Shown here one piece after another: positions 11,761 to 19,098 of a stretch of 40,861 nucleotides of DNA. The first letter of the stretch is position 1. Each line of letters opens with the position of its first letter. The position numbers and the translations under genes were made by a program. Source of the stretch: JANNRR01 sp043736155 (lineage in GTDB: Bacteria > Pseudomonadota > Alphaproteobacteria > Rhodobacterales > Rhodobacteraceae); assembly GCA_043736155.1 (NCBI GenBank), contig JAYTDA010000129.1, forward strand, positions 1-40,861. The letters are read 5' to 3'. The notes below the pieces were generated by a model. That model had not been told where the DNA came from. It was given only the letters and a program-made list of their open reading frames with translations, and did no database searches.

Positions 11761-11807
11761 ATGTTCGTTTCGTCAAGCTTTATGTTCGTTTTGGTTCGAT
11801 GTTCGCG
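11761..11807. promoter_or_regulatory. GlpR-type operator repeats upstream of glpD
   Basis: The plus strand carries ATGTTCGTTT at 11761-11770 and again at 11782-11791, then ATGTTCGCG at 11799-11807, with an extra GGTTCGAT between the last two. The E. coli GlpR operator is built from inverted WATGTTCG half-sites, so this is a strong sign of a DeoR-family GlpR controlling the operon. The cluster ends 45 bp upstream of the chosen glpD start. A TTGACG on the minus strand (11776-11771) sits among the repeats and could be a -35, with only a poor -10 (CAGATT) 18 nt on. No glpR gene is in the window. Confidence 0.75.
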
Positions 11808-11816
11808 CAAGATCGC

Positions 11817-12301
11817 GTTAAATCGCTGCAAAAACAATGGTGAAGTGGAAACAACAGTGCCACCGCCCGGTGCAGCGACCCGCCATGATTCACGCGATGC
11901 CGTTGGACAGATCACCCCGCCAAGGGTCGTATTGCCCGAAAGATTCGGTGAACCCGGGCAATCCTGCAGATCGGTCCCGCATGTCCTGAACCGGTACACC
12001 CGCTGGAAAAGTCGCCCCACCGGGGGCATTCCGGCCGCAGGCAAGTGATCCCTGCCATCTCAACCCTTTGCCGGTCTGACCGGTGGTTCAAATCACGGGG
12101 ACATCCACCGCCAGCGCCCCAGCAGGGCTGAGTGCCGACCTGATCCGCTGCGCCACCCGCCTGCGCGCAAGACAATGCCATCATTCATAAAGTTACCGGT
12201 CAGACCCAAAAACCTGATCCGCCAAAGGTCCGGACCGGCGCGGCAGGCTTTTCAACCGCGCGTCAATGGTCTAACCCTAGGGCAGAACCAGGGAAGACCG
12301 C
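11817..12301. other. Intergenic region, no gene recognised
   Basis: No reading frame here resembles a protein I know; short open frames lack ribosome-binding sites. The left part should hold the upstream part of the glpD promoter. A 13-bp palindrome CCGGTCTGACCGG lies at 12071-12083. The 12-mer GGTCTGACCGGT (12073-12084) recurs as its exact reverse complement at 12195-12206, about 110 bp away and roughly 95 bp before the lipoprotein start. This could be an operator pair or a large stem. Confidence 0.5.
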
Positions 12302-12766
12302 ATGAGAATTGCACTGTTGGCCGCGATGACGGCGCTGATGATCCTGCCCGCGTGCGGCAAGGTGCGCGACTCCCGGTTCAATCCGTTCAACTGGTCCCGC
12401 GCCGAGGTCACGACGCTGGAGCCAAAGGGCGGGTTCAGGGTGACAGCCGACAACCGGCAACTGGTCGATCAGGTGCTGACACTGGCGGTGGAACCGATGC
12501 CCGGCGGTGCCATTGTGCGGGCCACCGGGTTGCCTCCGACCCAGGGCTATTGGCAGGCGGATCTGGTGCCGGAAAATGACGGGGAACCGGTCGATGGCGT
12601 CATGACCCTGCGGTTCGTGGTCTATCCTCCGCCAGAGCCCACCCCCTCCTCCACCCAACCCAGTCGCGAGATCACCGTGGGCTTTTTCCTGACCGATCAG
12701 CAGCTCGCCCGGATTTCACGCCTTACCGTACAGGGCCAGCAAACCGCCCTGTCGGTGCGGCGCTGA
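12302..12766 (+). CDS. Small predicted lipoprotein of unknown function
   Basis: A 154-aa protein beginning MRIALLAAMTALMILPACGK. The hydrophobic segment followed by LPAC is a lipobox, with the acylated cysteine at residue 18, so export and membrane anchoring are likely. The mature part contains FNPFNWSRAE and a proline-rich stretch (YPPPEPTPSSTQ) before ITVGFFLTDQQLARISRLTVQG. I recognise this as a type of conserved hypothetical in Rhodobacterales but know no function. GGGAAGA precedes the ATG by about 5 nt. It stands alone, with the composite repeat element downstream and convergent zapA beyond. Confidence 0.75.
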   Translation: MRIALLAAMTALMILPACGKVRDSRFNPFNWSRAEVTTLEPKGGFRVTADNRQLVDQVLTLAVEPMPGGAIVRATGLPPTQGYWQADLVPENDGEPVDGVMTLRFVVYPPPEPTPSSTQPSREITVGFFLTDQQLARISRLTVQGQQTALSVRR

Positions 12767-12800
12767 TAACCGTCTGCGCGGACCGGAATTTCCCATGAAC

Positions 12801-12925
12801 ATTTTCTGTTCATAAATATCCCACGGGGGGCGATGAGCGCCCGGAAAACCTGCCAGTGGCAGGTTTTCAGCGAACAGCGCCGTGCCCGTGGCACGGCTGG
12901 GGGGTGTGAAACCCCCCGCTTCTGT
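12801..12925. repeat. Composite intergenic hairpin element, copy 1
   Basis: The element starts with an AT-rich module (ATTTTCTGTTCATAAATATC, 12801-12820, then CCAC) and ends with a G6-tgtgaaa-C6 hairpin at 12899-12917 followed by CTTCTGT. The interior carries two more perfect hairpins: GAAAACCTGCCA paired with TGGCAGGTTTTC around one base (12844-12868), and GCCGTGCC-cgt-GGCACGGC (12879-12897). The same outer modules with a different interior occur at 26899-26998. It lies between the ends of two convergent genes, so it may terminate transcription from one or both sides. Confidence 0.75.
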
Positions 12926-12963
12926 CAGGCCAGCCGGGTGCAGCATCGACAGTGGCCCGCGCC

Positions 12964-13374
12964 TCACTGCGCCAGCATCTGTTCGGCCCGCATCTGTTCG
13001 GCCCGCGCCGCCAAGGCTTCGGCCCGCGCCGCCAGTTCCGACAGGCTGCCGATTACCTCGTGGATCACGCCGTCGGGCACCACCGGTATTTCGACGCGCT
13101 GCGGCGTGGTACGCTGTGCCGCGACATCGGCCTGCAATGCCGCCAGCCGCGCCTCGGCCTTGCGCAACTGATCCTCCATCGCGGCGGTCTTGTCGGCCAG
13201 CAGCAGGCTCGACATCAGCAGCATGCGGGTTTCCGGCATCCGGCCGATCTGGCCCAACAGCCCCATCGCCTCGGCATCGACCATCTTGGCGGCGGCGCGC
13301 AGAAAATGTTCTTCGCCGTCCTGGCAGGCAACGGCAAAGGTGCGTTCACCGATGGTGATTGTAACTTCAGGCAT
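12964..13374 (-). CDS. zapA: Cell division protein ZapA
   Basis: A 136-aa FtsZ-ring-associated protein. The N-terminal ZapA fold reads VTITIGERTFAVACQDGEEHFLRAAA, followed by VDAEAMGLLGQIGRMPETRMLLMSSLLLADK, a hallmark of alphaproteobacterial ZapA. The C-terminal half is a long coiled coil. Near the end a perfect 15-bp duplication (12976-13005) repeats RAEQM, and just before it ALAARAE is repeated with a 21-bp period, which lengthens the coil. The start ATG overlaps the upstream coiled-coil gene by 8 nt. ZapA crosslinks FtsZ filaments at midcell; the effect of the extra repeats is unknown. Confidence 0.92.
   Translation of the reverse strand: MPEVTITIGERTFAVACQDGEEHFLRAAAKMVDAEAMGLLGQIGRMPETRMLLMSSLLLADKTAAMEDQLRKAEARLAALQADVAAQRTTPQRVEIPVVPDGVIHEVIGSLSELAARAEALAARAEQMRAEQMLAQ
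12976..13005. repeat. 15-bp perfect tandem duplication in zapA
   Basis: CATCTGTTCGGCCCG occurs at 12976-12990 and again at 12991-13005. It encodes two RAEQM units in the ZapA C-terminal coiled coil. A second, 21-bp period covering CGGCCCGCGCCGCC (about 12999 and 13020) lies immediately beside it. Confidence 0.9.
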
Positions 13375-13843
13375 GGGAGTGACCTTCCACCAGGGGGCGC
13401 AGTTCCGTGATCAGTTCATCCAGTTCAGCGGTTTCCGCCATCCGGTGGGTGCGCAGGGCCTCCAGTTCGGTCTTCATGCTCTTGTTGATCAGATCGGCAT
13501 CAGTGCCCGGGTCCGGCATGTCCTGTTGCAGCGCCTCGCGCAGCACCCGGTTGTTTTCGCGCAGCGCAATCGCGCTTTTCTTCAGGCGCTGATATTCGAC
13601 ACCCAGGCTGTCGAGCTGTTCCATCAGGCTGTTGACCCGGTCCTGCAGGGCACCGACCATGCTGTCCTGCTTGTCCTTCAGCACCCGGACCCGTTCCGAC
13701 AGTTGTGCATTCAGCAACCGTTCTGATTCGAGGTCTTCCAGCACGGCATCCGGCACCGCCGCTGCCATCGGCTGGTCCAGGCTGTCGGCGATCCGCGCCA
13801 GTGCAGCGGCGATCCGCTGTTGCAAAAGACCAATCTCACTCAT
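13367..13843 (-). CDS. Coiled-coil protein encoded upstream of zapA
   Basis: A 158-aa protein, largely heptad-patterned: LEDLESERLLNAQLSERVRVLKDKQDSMV and RVNSLMEQLDSLGVEYQRLKKSAIAL are charged coiled-coil stretches, followed by a third helix around KTELEALRTH and an acidic C-terminus. It contains no signal peptide or membrane span. Its stop overlaps the zapA start by 8 nt, which indicates translational coupling and a likely joint role at the division ring, similar in size and style to ZapB-like partners. That role is inferred from context; homology to ZapB is not claimed. It diverges from transketolase across 220 bp that should hold both promoters. Confidence 0.8.
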   Translation of the reverse strand: MSEIGLLQQRIAAALARIADSLDQPMAAAVPDAVLEDLESERLLNAQLSERVRVLKDKQDSMVGALQDRVNSLMEQLDSLGVEYQRLKKSAIALRENNRVLREALQQDMPDPGTDADLINKSMKTELEALRTHRMAETAELDELITELRPLVEGHSHA

Positions 13844-14063
13844 CCACCATCCCCTTGTTGCGCCGTTGCCAGTGACTTGAGCTGTGCTCTACCCCTGCCA
13901 GCCGCGACTCATCGTGCGGCACAGGCGCCGTCCTGTAGCGGTTTGTGGCAGTCTGCCCCAGCTTTCCCCACCAAGGCAAGCCAGCCGCTTGATCTTCCCC
14001 CCCATGCTGCTATCACCCAAGCGACCCAAAGCCCAAAGGCCAGAACTTCAAAGGATACCCCGA

Positions 14064-16079
14064 ATGGACATTCAAAGCCTGCGCAGCCAATTTCCCGAGC
14101 ACTGGAACCAGGCCTGCGCCATCCGGGTGCTGGCGATGGATGCGGTGGCGGCGGCCAATTCCGGCCATACCGGCATGCCGATGGGGATGGCCGATGTGGC
14201 AACGGTGCTGTTTTCCAACCATCTGACGTTTGATGCCGCCAACCCCGAATGGCCCGACCGCGACCGGTTCATCCTGTCGGCGGGCCATGGCTCGATGCTG
14301 CTGTATGCGCTGATGTATCTGACCGGCAACCCCGACATCACGCTGGATCAGATCCGCAATTTCCGCCAGTGGGGGTCGCGCACCGCCGGTCACCCCGAAC
14401 ATGGCCATGCCCGCGGCATTGAAACCACCACGGGTCCGCTGGGTCAGGGCCTGGCCAATTCGGTCGGGTTCGCCATTGCCGAAGCGGTGCAGCGTGCCCG
14501 CTGGGGCGCCAAGGTGGTCAATCACCACACCTATGTCATTGCAGGCGACGGCTGTCTGATGGAGGGCGTCAGCCAGGAGGCGCTGGCGCTGGCCGGGCGG
14601 CTGGAACTGGCGCATCTGATCGTGCTGTGGGACAACAACGGCATCACCATCGATGGCAAAGTGTCAATCTCGGACCGCACCGACCAGCGCGCACGGTTTG
14701 CCGCATCGGGCTGGGCGACGTTCGAGTGTGACGGCCATGACCCTGCGGCGATTGATGCGGCGCTGACGGCGGCGAAAGCCGCTGGCAAACCGGCGCTGGT
14801 GGCCTGCAAGACCCATATCGCCCTGGGTTCTTCGGCGCAGGATACCAACAAGGGCCACGGGGCGCTGACCGACGCCAAGCTGATCGCCGATACCCGCGCC
14901 GTCTATGGCTGGGCACACGGTCCCTTTGTCATCCCCGCCGACATCAAGGCGGCTTGGGAAGCGGTGGGGTCGCGCGGTGCCGCCGCGCGGCTGGCCTGGC
15001 AGGCCCGGTTTGCCGCCCTGTCCCCGGCGAAACAGGCGGAATTCAACCGCCAACAGGCTGGCGATGCGCCGAAAAAGCTCGGCCCGGCGATCCGGGCACT
15101 GAAAGCCAAAATGTCGGCGGAACAGCCGAAAGTGGCGACGCGGCGGTCTTCGGAACTGGTGCTGGAAGCGGTCAACCCGATAATGCCGGAAACCATCGGC
15201 GGTTCCGCCGATCTGACCGGGTCGAACAACACCAAAACCGCCGATCTGGGGATTTTCCTGCCGGAACATCCGGCGGGGCGCTATATCTATTACGGTATCC
15301 GCGAACATGGCATGGCAGCGGCGATGAACGGGATGGCGCTGCATGGCGGGGTGCGGCCTTACGGTGGCACCTTCATGTGCTTTACCGATTATGCCCGCCC
15401 CGCGATGCGGCTGGCGGCGCTGATCGGGATACCGACGGTGTTCGTGATGACCCACGATTCGATTGGTCTGGGTGAGGACGGCCCGACCCACCAGCCGGTG
15501 GAGCATCTGGCGATCAGCCGCGCCACCCCCAACACCCATGTGTTCCGCCCCGCCGATACGGTGGAAACCGCCGAAGCGTGGGAACTGGCGCTGACCACCA
15601 AGACCACGCCGTCGGTGCTGGCGCTCAGCCGCCAGAATCTGCCGACGGTGCGGCTGGAGCATACCAGCAAGAACCTGACGGCGCAGGGCGGCTATGTGCT
15701 GGCCGAGGCCTCGTCCAGGCGGCAGGTGATCCTGATCGCCACCGGGTCAGAGGTGGAAGTGGCGCTGAAAGCCCGCGATATGTTGCAGGCCGAGGGGATC
15801 GGGACCCGGGTGGTGTCGATGCCCTGCATGGAACTTTTTGCCGCCCAGCCCGACGCCTACCGCCGCCGGGTGCTGCCGCCCGGCCCGGTGCGGGTCGCGG
15901 TGGAAGCCGGGGTCCGGCAGGGCTGGGACCGCTGGCTGCTGGGGCAGGGTGGGCGTGAAGCCAAACAGGCCTTTGTCGGCATGGTGGGCTTTGGCGCATC
16001 GGCCCCGGCAGAGCGGCTGTACAAGGAATTCGGCATCACTGCCGAAGCCACGGCTGCGGCGGCCAGGGCTTTGTTGTAA
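14064..16079 (+). CDS. tkt: Transketolase
   Basis: A 671-aa thiamine-diphosphate enzyme that moves two-carbon units between sugar phosphates in the pentose phosphate and Calvin pathways. Markers are ANSGHTGMPMGMAD near the N-terminus, the ThDP motif GDGCLMEGVSQEA with the downstream NN, and HPEHGHARGIETTTGPLGQG. The pyrimidine-domain IREHGMAAAMNGMALHGG holds the catalytic glutamate, and HDSIGLGEDGPTHQPVEHL is also present. The frame is open upstream to 13884, but the ATG at 14064 with AAGGA 9 nt before it gives the standard N-terminus (MDIQSLRSQFPEHW). It is followed after DoxX and a small peptide by gap, a common arrangement in Rhodobacterales. Confidence 0.96.
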   Translation: MDIQSLRSQFPEHWNQACAIRVLAMDAVAAANSGHTGMPMGMADVATVLFSNHLTFDAANPEWPDRDRFILSAGHGSMLLYALMYLTGNPDITLDQIRNFRQWGSRTAGHPEHGHARGIETTTGPLGQGLANSVGFAIAEAVQRARWGAKVVNHHTYVIAGDGCLMEGVSQEALALAGRLELAHLIVLWDNNGITIDGKVSISDRTDQRARFAASGWATFECDGHDPAAIDAALTAAKAAGKPALVACKTHIALGSSAQDTNKGHGALTDAKLIADTRAVYGWAHGPFVIPADIKAAWEAVGSRGAAARLAWQARFAALSPAKQAEFNRQQAGDAPKKLGPAIRALKAKMSAEQPKVATRRSSELVLEAVNPIMPETIGGSADLTGSNNTKTADLGIFLPEHPAGRYIYYGIREHGMAAAMNGMALHGGVRPYGGTFMCFTDYARPAMRLAALIGIPTVFVMTHDSIGLGEDGPTHQPVEHLAISRATPNTHVFRPADTVETAEAWELALTTKTTPSVLALSRQNLPTVRLEHTSKNLTAQGGYVLAEASSRRQVILIATGSEVEVALKARDMLQAEGIGTRVVSMPCMELFAAQPDAYRRRVLPPGPVRVAVEAGVRQGWDRWLLGQGGREAKQAFVGMVGFGASAPAERLYKEFGITAEATAAAARALL

Positions 16080-16166
16080 CGGACACTGCCTCTTCACGGC
16101 GAACCCTGCCAAAGCCGAGGGCTCCCGCCCGTCATCGGTGCAAGGGCACCTTTTCCCGTTGGGCCC

Positions 16167-16189
16167 GGCACCGCGCGGCGCGCGGTGCC
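16167..16189. terminator. Perfect hairpin between convergent tkt and doxX
   Basis: GGCACCGCGC (16167-16176) pairs perfectly with GCGCGGTGCC (16180-16189) around a 3-base loop. An outer pair GGGCAC / GTGCCC (around 16144 and 16192) could extend it. There is no U-tract on either strand, so it is a candidate bidirectional terminator or 3' stabiliser rather than a classical one. Confidence 0.5.
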
Positions 16190-16242
16190 AAGTGCCCTGC
16201 ATCTGCCGTCAGCGCCCAGGATCCGTCAGCGCCCGCGAGTCC

Positions 16243-16605
16243 TCAGCGAGTCACCGCAAACCGCCCCGGCCCTGCGGCGGCCAGCGCCAGAAGCCCCCCG
16301 GCTATCGCCCAGTTCTTGACAAAGATCGACATCTGCCAGCCATCGCCGGGGATGAAATGGAACAGGCTGGTCACGCCGCAATAGGCCGCCAGCGCCAGCG
16401 CCACCGGCCGCACCGCCACCCCCGCCAGCAAAGCCAATGCCCCCAAGGCATTGAACACCAGCGCCGGCCAGACCAGCCACCCCGGCAGCGCCAGTCCGGC
16501 CAGCATCGCCTCGACAATCCCGGGTTGCAGCAGCTTTTGCGCGGTGCCGGCGACAAACAGCCCCGCCAACAGCAGGCGCGCCGCCAGTTTCAGACCATCA
16601 TCCAT
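16243..16605 (-). CDS. DoxX family membrane protein
   Basis: A 120-aa protein with four hydrophobic segments: LAARLLLAGLFVAGTAQKLL, GWLVWPALVFNALGALALLAGV, VALALAAYCGVTSLFHFIP and the C-terminal WAIAGGLLALAAAG. The arrangement and the GLFVAGTAQKL and FVKNWAIAGGLL blocks are typical of bacterial DoxX/YphA-like proteins, inner-membrane proteins linked in some species to oxidoreductases or oxidative stress. The function here is unknown. GGGAG precedes the ATG by about 7 nt. It is convergent with tkt and divergent from the 47-aa peptide gene. Confidence 0.85.
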   Translation of the reverse strand: MDDGLKLAARLLLAGLFVAGTAQKLLQPGIVEAMLAGLALPGWLVWPALVFNALGALALLAGVAVRPVALALAAYCGVTSLFHFIPGDGWQMSIFVKNWAIAGGLLALAAAGPGRFAVTR

Positions 16606-16753
16606 GCCAGTGCTCCCTGTCCCGTCACCCTAACCCCGATGGCAAAGCGAACAAGCCACAAGCCCGTGTTTCACAACGGCTTTCGCACTGCGCTGCAATC
16701 GCCTATCGTCGCAGCGCCACGACCCTGCCGCACCTGACGGAGCCTGCCCGACA

Positions 16754-16897
16754 ATGACCAACCGCATTGCGCTGTCCCTTGCCCTTGTCGTGCTTGCAGC
16801 GATCGGGGCCGACTTTGTGCTGTTGCAGGGGGCAGCATCGCTGTTTCTGGCGCGAAAGCTGATTGTGCTGATCGACTGGGCGCTGTTCTGGCGCTAG
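16754..16897 (+). CDS. 47-aa predicted membrane peptide upstream of gap
   Basis: A short frame ATG...TAG coding 47 residues, starting MTNRIALSLALVVLAAIGAD and ending LIVLIDWALFWR. The first half is one hydrophobic helix; the second half is amphipathic, with aromatic residues and a terminal arginine, so a single-pass or hairpin inner-membrane peptide is likely. I recall similar short proteins in front of gap in Rhodobacterales genomes, sometimes mislabelled as glyceraldehyde-3-phosphate dehydrogenase; that is memory, not a search. It lies 190 nt before gap in the same direction. No function is known. Confidence 0.6.
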   Translation: MTNRIALSLALVVLAAIGADFVLLQGAASLFLARKLIVLIDWALFWR

Positions 16898-17087
16898 GAC
16901 CGGGGCGGGACATCCGCAGGTATTGAACGGCTGACCAACCTCACCTGCGCCAAGCCAGCGCCACAATCCAGACGGGTTTGCCCTTGCGCCGTTTTTCTGC
17001 GATAGGCCATGCAAGCCCGCAATCGGGACGAATATTCAGATTGCATTCTCAACGGCCCGGCAAGATCGGGCCTCTGCATGGGGACAT

Positions 17088-18092
17088 ATGATGACTGTCA
17101 AAGTGGCAATCAACGGTTTTGGCCGGATTGGGCGCAACATCCTGCGCGCCATCATCGAATCGGGGCGGACCGATATCGAAGTGGTGGCGATCAATGATCT
17201 GGGGCCGGTGGAAACCAATGCCCACCTGCTGCGCTACGACTCTGTGCATGGCCGGTTTCCGGCCACGGTGACGGTCAAGGCGTCGTCGATCGATGTCGGG
17301 CGCGGGGCCATTGAGGTTTCGGCGATCCGCAACCCGGCAGACCTGCCGTGGCAGCACATCGATATCGTGATGGAATGCACCGGCATCTTCACCGACAAGG
17401 ACAAGGCCAGGATCCATCTGGAAAACGGCGCCAGCCGGGTGCTGGTGTCGGCACCGTCGACCGGGGCCGACAAGACCATCGTGATGGGGGTCAATGACCA
17501 TACCCTGACCCGCGATGATCTGATCGTCTCCAACGGCTCTTGCACCACCAACTGTCTGGCCCCGGTGGCGATGGTGCTGGATGATGAATTTGGCATCGTG
17601 ACCGGTTTCATGACCACGATCCATTCCTATACCGGCGATCAGCCGACGCTGGATACCATGCACAAGGATCTGTACCGCGCCCGTGCCGCGGCGCTGTCGA
17701 TGATCCCGACCACCACCGGGGCTGCCAAGGCGCTGGGGCTGGTGTTGCCGTCGCTGGCGGGCAAGCTGGATGGCTCGTCGATCCGGGTGCCGACCCCGAA
17801 CGTGTCCTGTGTCGATCTGAAAGTGGTCCTGGGCAAAACCGTCACGGTGGCCGAGGTCAACGCGGCGATAGAGCGAGCCGCCAATGGCAAGCTGAAAGGC
17901 ATTCTGGGCTATGAGACCGAGCCGCTGGTGTCATCCGACTATAACCACAACAGCCATTCCTCGACCTTTGCCGCCGATCAGACCAAGGTTCTGCCCGGCA
18001 ACTTCGTGCGGATCCTGACCTGGTACGACAATGAATGGGGTTTCTCCAATCGCATGGCTGATACCGCTGTGGCGATGGGAAAGCTGATCTGA
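17088..18092 (+). CDS. gap: Glyceraldehyde-3-phosphate dehydrogenase, type I
   Basis: A 334-aa NAD-dependent GAPDH that converts glyceraldehyde-3-phosphate, NAD and phosphate to 1,3-bisphosphoglycerate. The nucleotide-binding INGFGRIGRN and VVAINDLG (aspartate, favouring NAD) are at the N-terminus. The catalytic cysteine is C152 in SNGSCTTNC, where most family members have SNASCTTN, and the catalytic histidine is in TTIHSYTGDQ. The C-terminal TWYDNEWGFSNRM is typical. Two adjacent ATG codons (17088 and 17091) can serve as start; the second gives the common MTVKVAING terminus. It shares with tkt a position in central carbon metabolism. Confidence 0.96.
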   Translation: MMTVKVAINGFGRIGRNILRAIIESGRTDIEVVAINDLGPVETNAHLLRYDSVHGRFPATVTVKASSIDVGRGAIEVSAIRNPADLPWQHIDIVMECTGIFTDKDKARIHLENGASRVLVSAPSTGADKTIVMGVNDHTLTRDDLIVSNGSCTTNCLAPVAMVLDDEFGIVTGFMTTIHSYTGDQPTLDTMHKDLYRARAAALSMIPTTTGAAKALGLVLPSLAGKLDGSSIRVPTPNVSCVDLKVVLGKTVTVAEVNAAIERAANGKLKGILGYETEPLVSSDYNHNSHSSTFAADQTKVLPGNFVRILTWYDNEWGFSNRMADTAVAMGKLI

Positions 18093-18226
18093 AGCGCTTT
18101 GGTTCTGATTTTATCGGGCACTCCTGCGAGTCTCCGCCCGATTTCGCTCCAGGCCATGCGATTCATGCATGGCGATGCGGCGCAGTCGGACGTTGTTAGC
18201 GCCACCATCCATGCCATATTCAACAG

Positions 18227-18245
18227 GCGCGGGATCTGCCCGCGC
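18227..18245. terminator. Stem-loop in the leader of the DUF1127 gene
   Basis: GCGCGGG (18227-18233) pairs with CCCGCGC (18239-18245) around a 5-nt loop, followed by TTTGTTG. The DUF1127 ribosome-binding site AAAGGAG begins 8 nt later. It may terminate gap transcripts, or be the 5' leader hairpin of the DUF1127 mRNA. Confidence 0.5.
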
Positions 18246-18265
18246 TTTGTTGAAAGGAGCATCAG

Positions 18266-18487
18266 ATGCTCAAATTGTTCGACGTTGCCCGCAAGGCCGT
18301 TGCCTATCGCAAGACCCGCGCTGAACTGGAAGCGCTGTCTGTTGCAACCCTGCGCGATCTGAACATCGATCCCGGCGCAATCAGACGGATCGCCCGTGAC
18401 GCTGTTTACGGCCAGCCCAAGCCACACAATGCCTATGCCCCCCGCGCACAGATGCCGCGGTTTCTGGTCAACCCCGCCCGCGCCTGA
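18266..18487 (+). CDS. DUF1127 domain protein
   Basis: A 73-aa basic protein. The core YRKTRAELEALSVATLRDLNIDPGAIRRIARDAVYG is the DUF1127 (YjiS-like) motif: an arginine-rich helix, L-x-x-L, then DLGI/DLNI and I-R-x-I-A. Small DUF1127 proteins of alphaproteobacteria have been linked to RNA turnover and to phosphate or stress responses, but the role of this one is unknown. AAAGGAG lies 7 nt before the ATG. A strong terminator follows at 18527, so it forms its own short transcription unit after gap. Confidence 0.9.
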   Translation: MLKLFDVARKAVAYRKTRAELEALSVATLRDLNIDPGAIRRIARDAVYGQPKPHNAYAPRAQMPRFLVNPARA

Positions 18488-18526
18488 CGGCGCAGGCCGG
18501 ATTTCCGGCCACAGGGCACAGATTTC

Positions 18527-18558
18527 GGGCGGCACATCGCAGGATGTGCCGCCCTTTT
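18527..18558 (+). terminator. Intrinsic terminator after the DUF1127 gene
   Basis: GGGCGGCACAT (18527-18537) pairs perfectly with ATGTGCCGCCC (18544-18554) around a 6-nt loop and is followed directly by TTTTGT. This is the clearest rho-independent terminator in the window. A smaller inverted repeat GGCCGGA-tt-TCCGGCC lies just before it at about 18495-18510. Confidence 0.88.
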
Positions 18559-19022
18559 GTCACTGCAGCACAGCCGCTGTCCTTGGCTGGAGCCTGTCCG
18601 ACGTTGATGTCAACGCCAGACAGATTAGGGAGCCCTTGTTGTGCGCCTGTCTTGCGCCAAAACCGGATGTCACCCCGGATCAGGTCCGGGGCAAGTCCGG
18701 AAAGCCATGCCAGCCCGCGTCGCGACCCGCTTCAACCCACCGCTCAAAGCCCGCTACCCCGCACTCAGTGCCGCAGGAAAACCCGCCAAACCCGCCATCA
18801 TGCGCCGCCTCGCCACAATCGCAAACGCCCTGCTCGGAGACCGAAGAAAATGACAGGAAATCAGCGATTGGCCATGGCGGATACTCCAAGCATCATCGTT
18901 CAGTCGAGGCCATAGATCTCTGCGAACGGGTCCCACGATGCATATCTGCGCCAACCGGCCTTGGCGGCGTCTTGCATGCGACTTCCGGTACCGATGTTTG
19001 CGCTGTGGTTTCAACAGGCGCA
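18559..19022. other. Intergenic region before tRNA-Thr, no convincing gene
   Basis: Several open frames cross this stretch but none has protein-like composition or a ribosome-binding site. A 19-bp inverted repeat, CCCCGGA-tcagg-TCCGGGG (18673-18691), lies in a stretch that looks like a common dispersed alphaproteobacterial repeat. GTTGA-tg-TCAAC occurs near 18603. Read on the minus strand the right end is the 3' flank of the tRNA. Confidence 0.4.
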
Positions 19023-19098
19023 TGGTGCCCGGTGAGGGAGTCGAACCCCCGACCCTCGCTTTACAAAAGCGCAGCTCTGGCCTCTGAGCTAACCGGGC
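19023..19098 (-). tRNA. tRNA-Thr (anticodon TGT), with encoded CCA
   Basis: Read on the minus strand from 19098, the acceptor stem GCCCGGT pairs with ACCGGGC, the discriminator is A and CCA is encoded at 19025-19023. The D stem is GCTC/GAGC, and the T arm carries GGGGG-TTCGACT-CCCTC. The anticodon loop TTTGTAA places TGT at positions 34-36, reading threonine ACA codons. Four of five anticodon-stem pairs are canonical; 27-43 is a G-A mismatch. The length is 73 nt plus CCA. Confidence 0.93.

Noticed and set aside
12767..12963. Possible 6S RNA gene downstream of zapA
   Set aside because: 6S RNA often lies beside zapA, but here the space holds separate short hairpins of the composite element and no long rod with a central bubble.
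13844..14063. Small RNA or leader gene between the coiled-coil gene and tkt
   Set aside because: No hairpin with a U-tract or conserved motif could be identified; treated as divergent promoter space.
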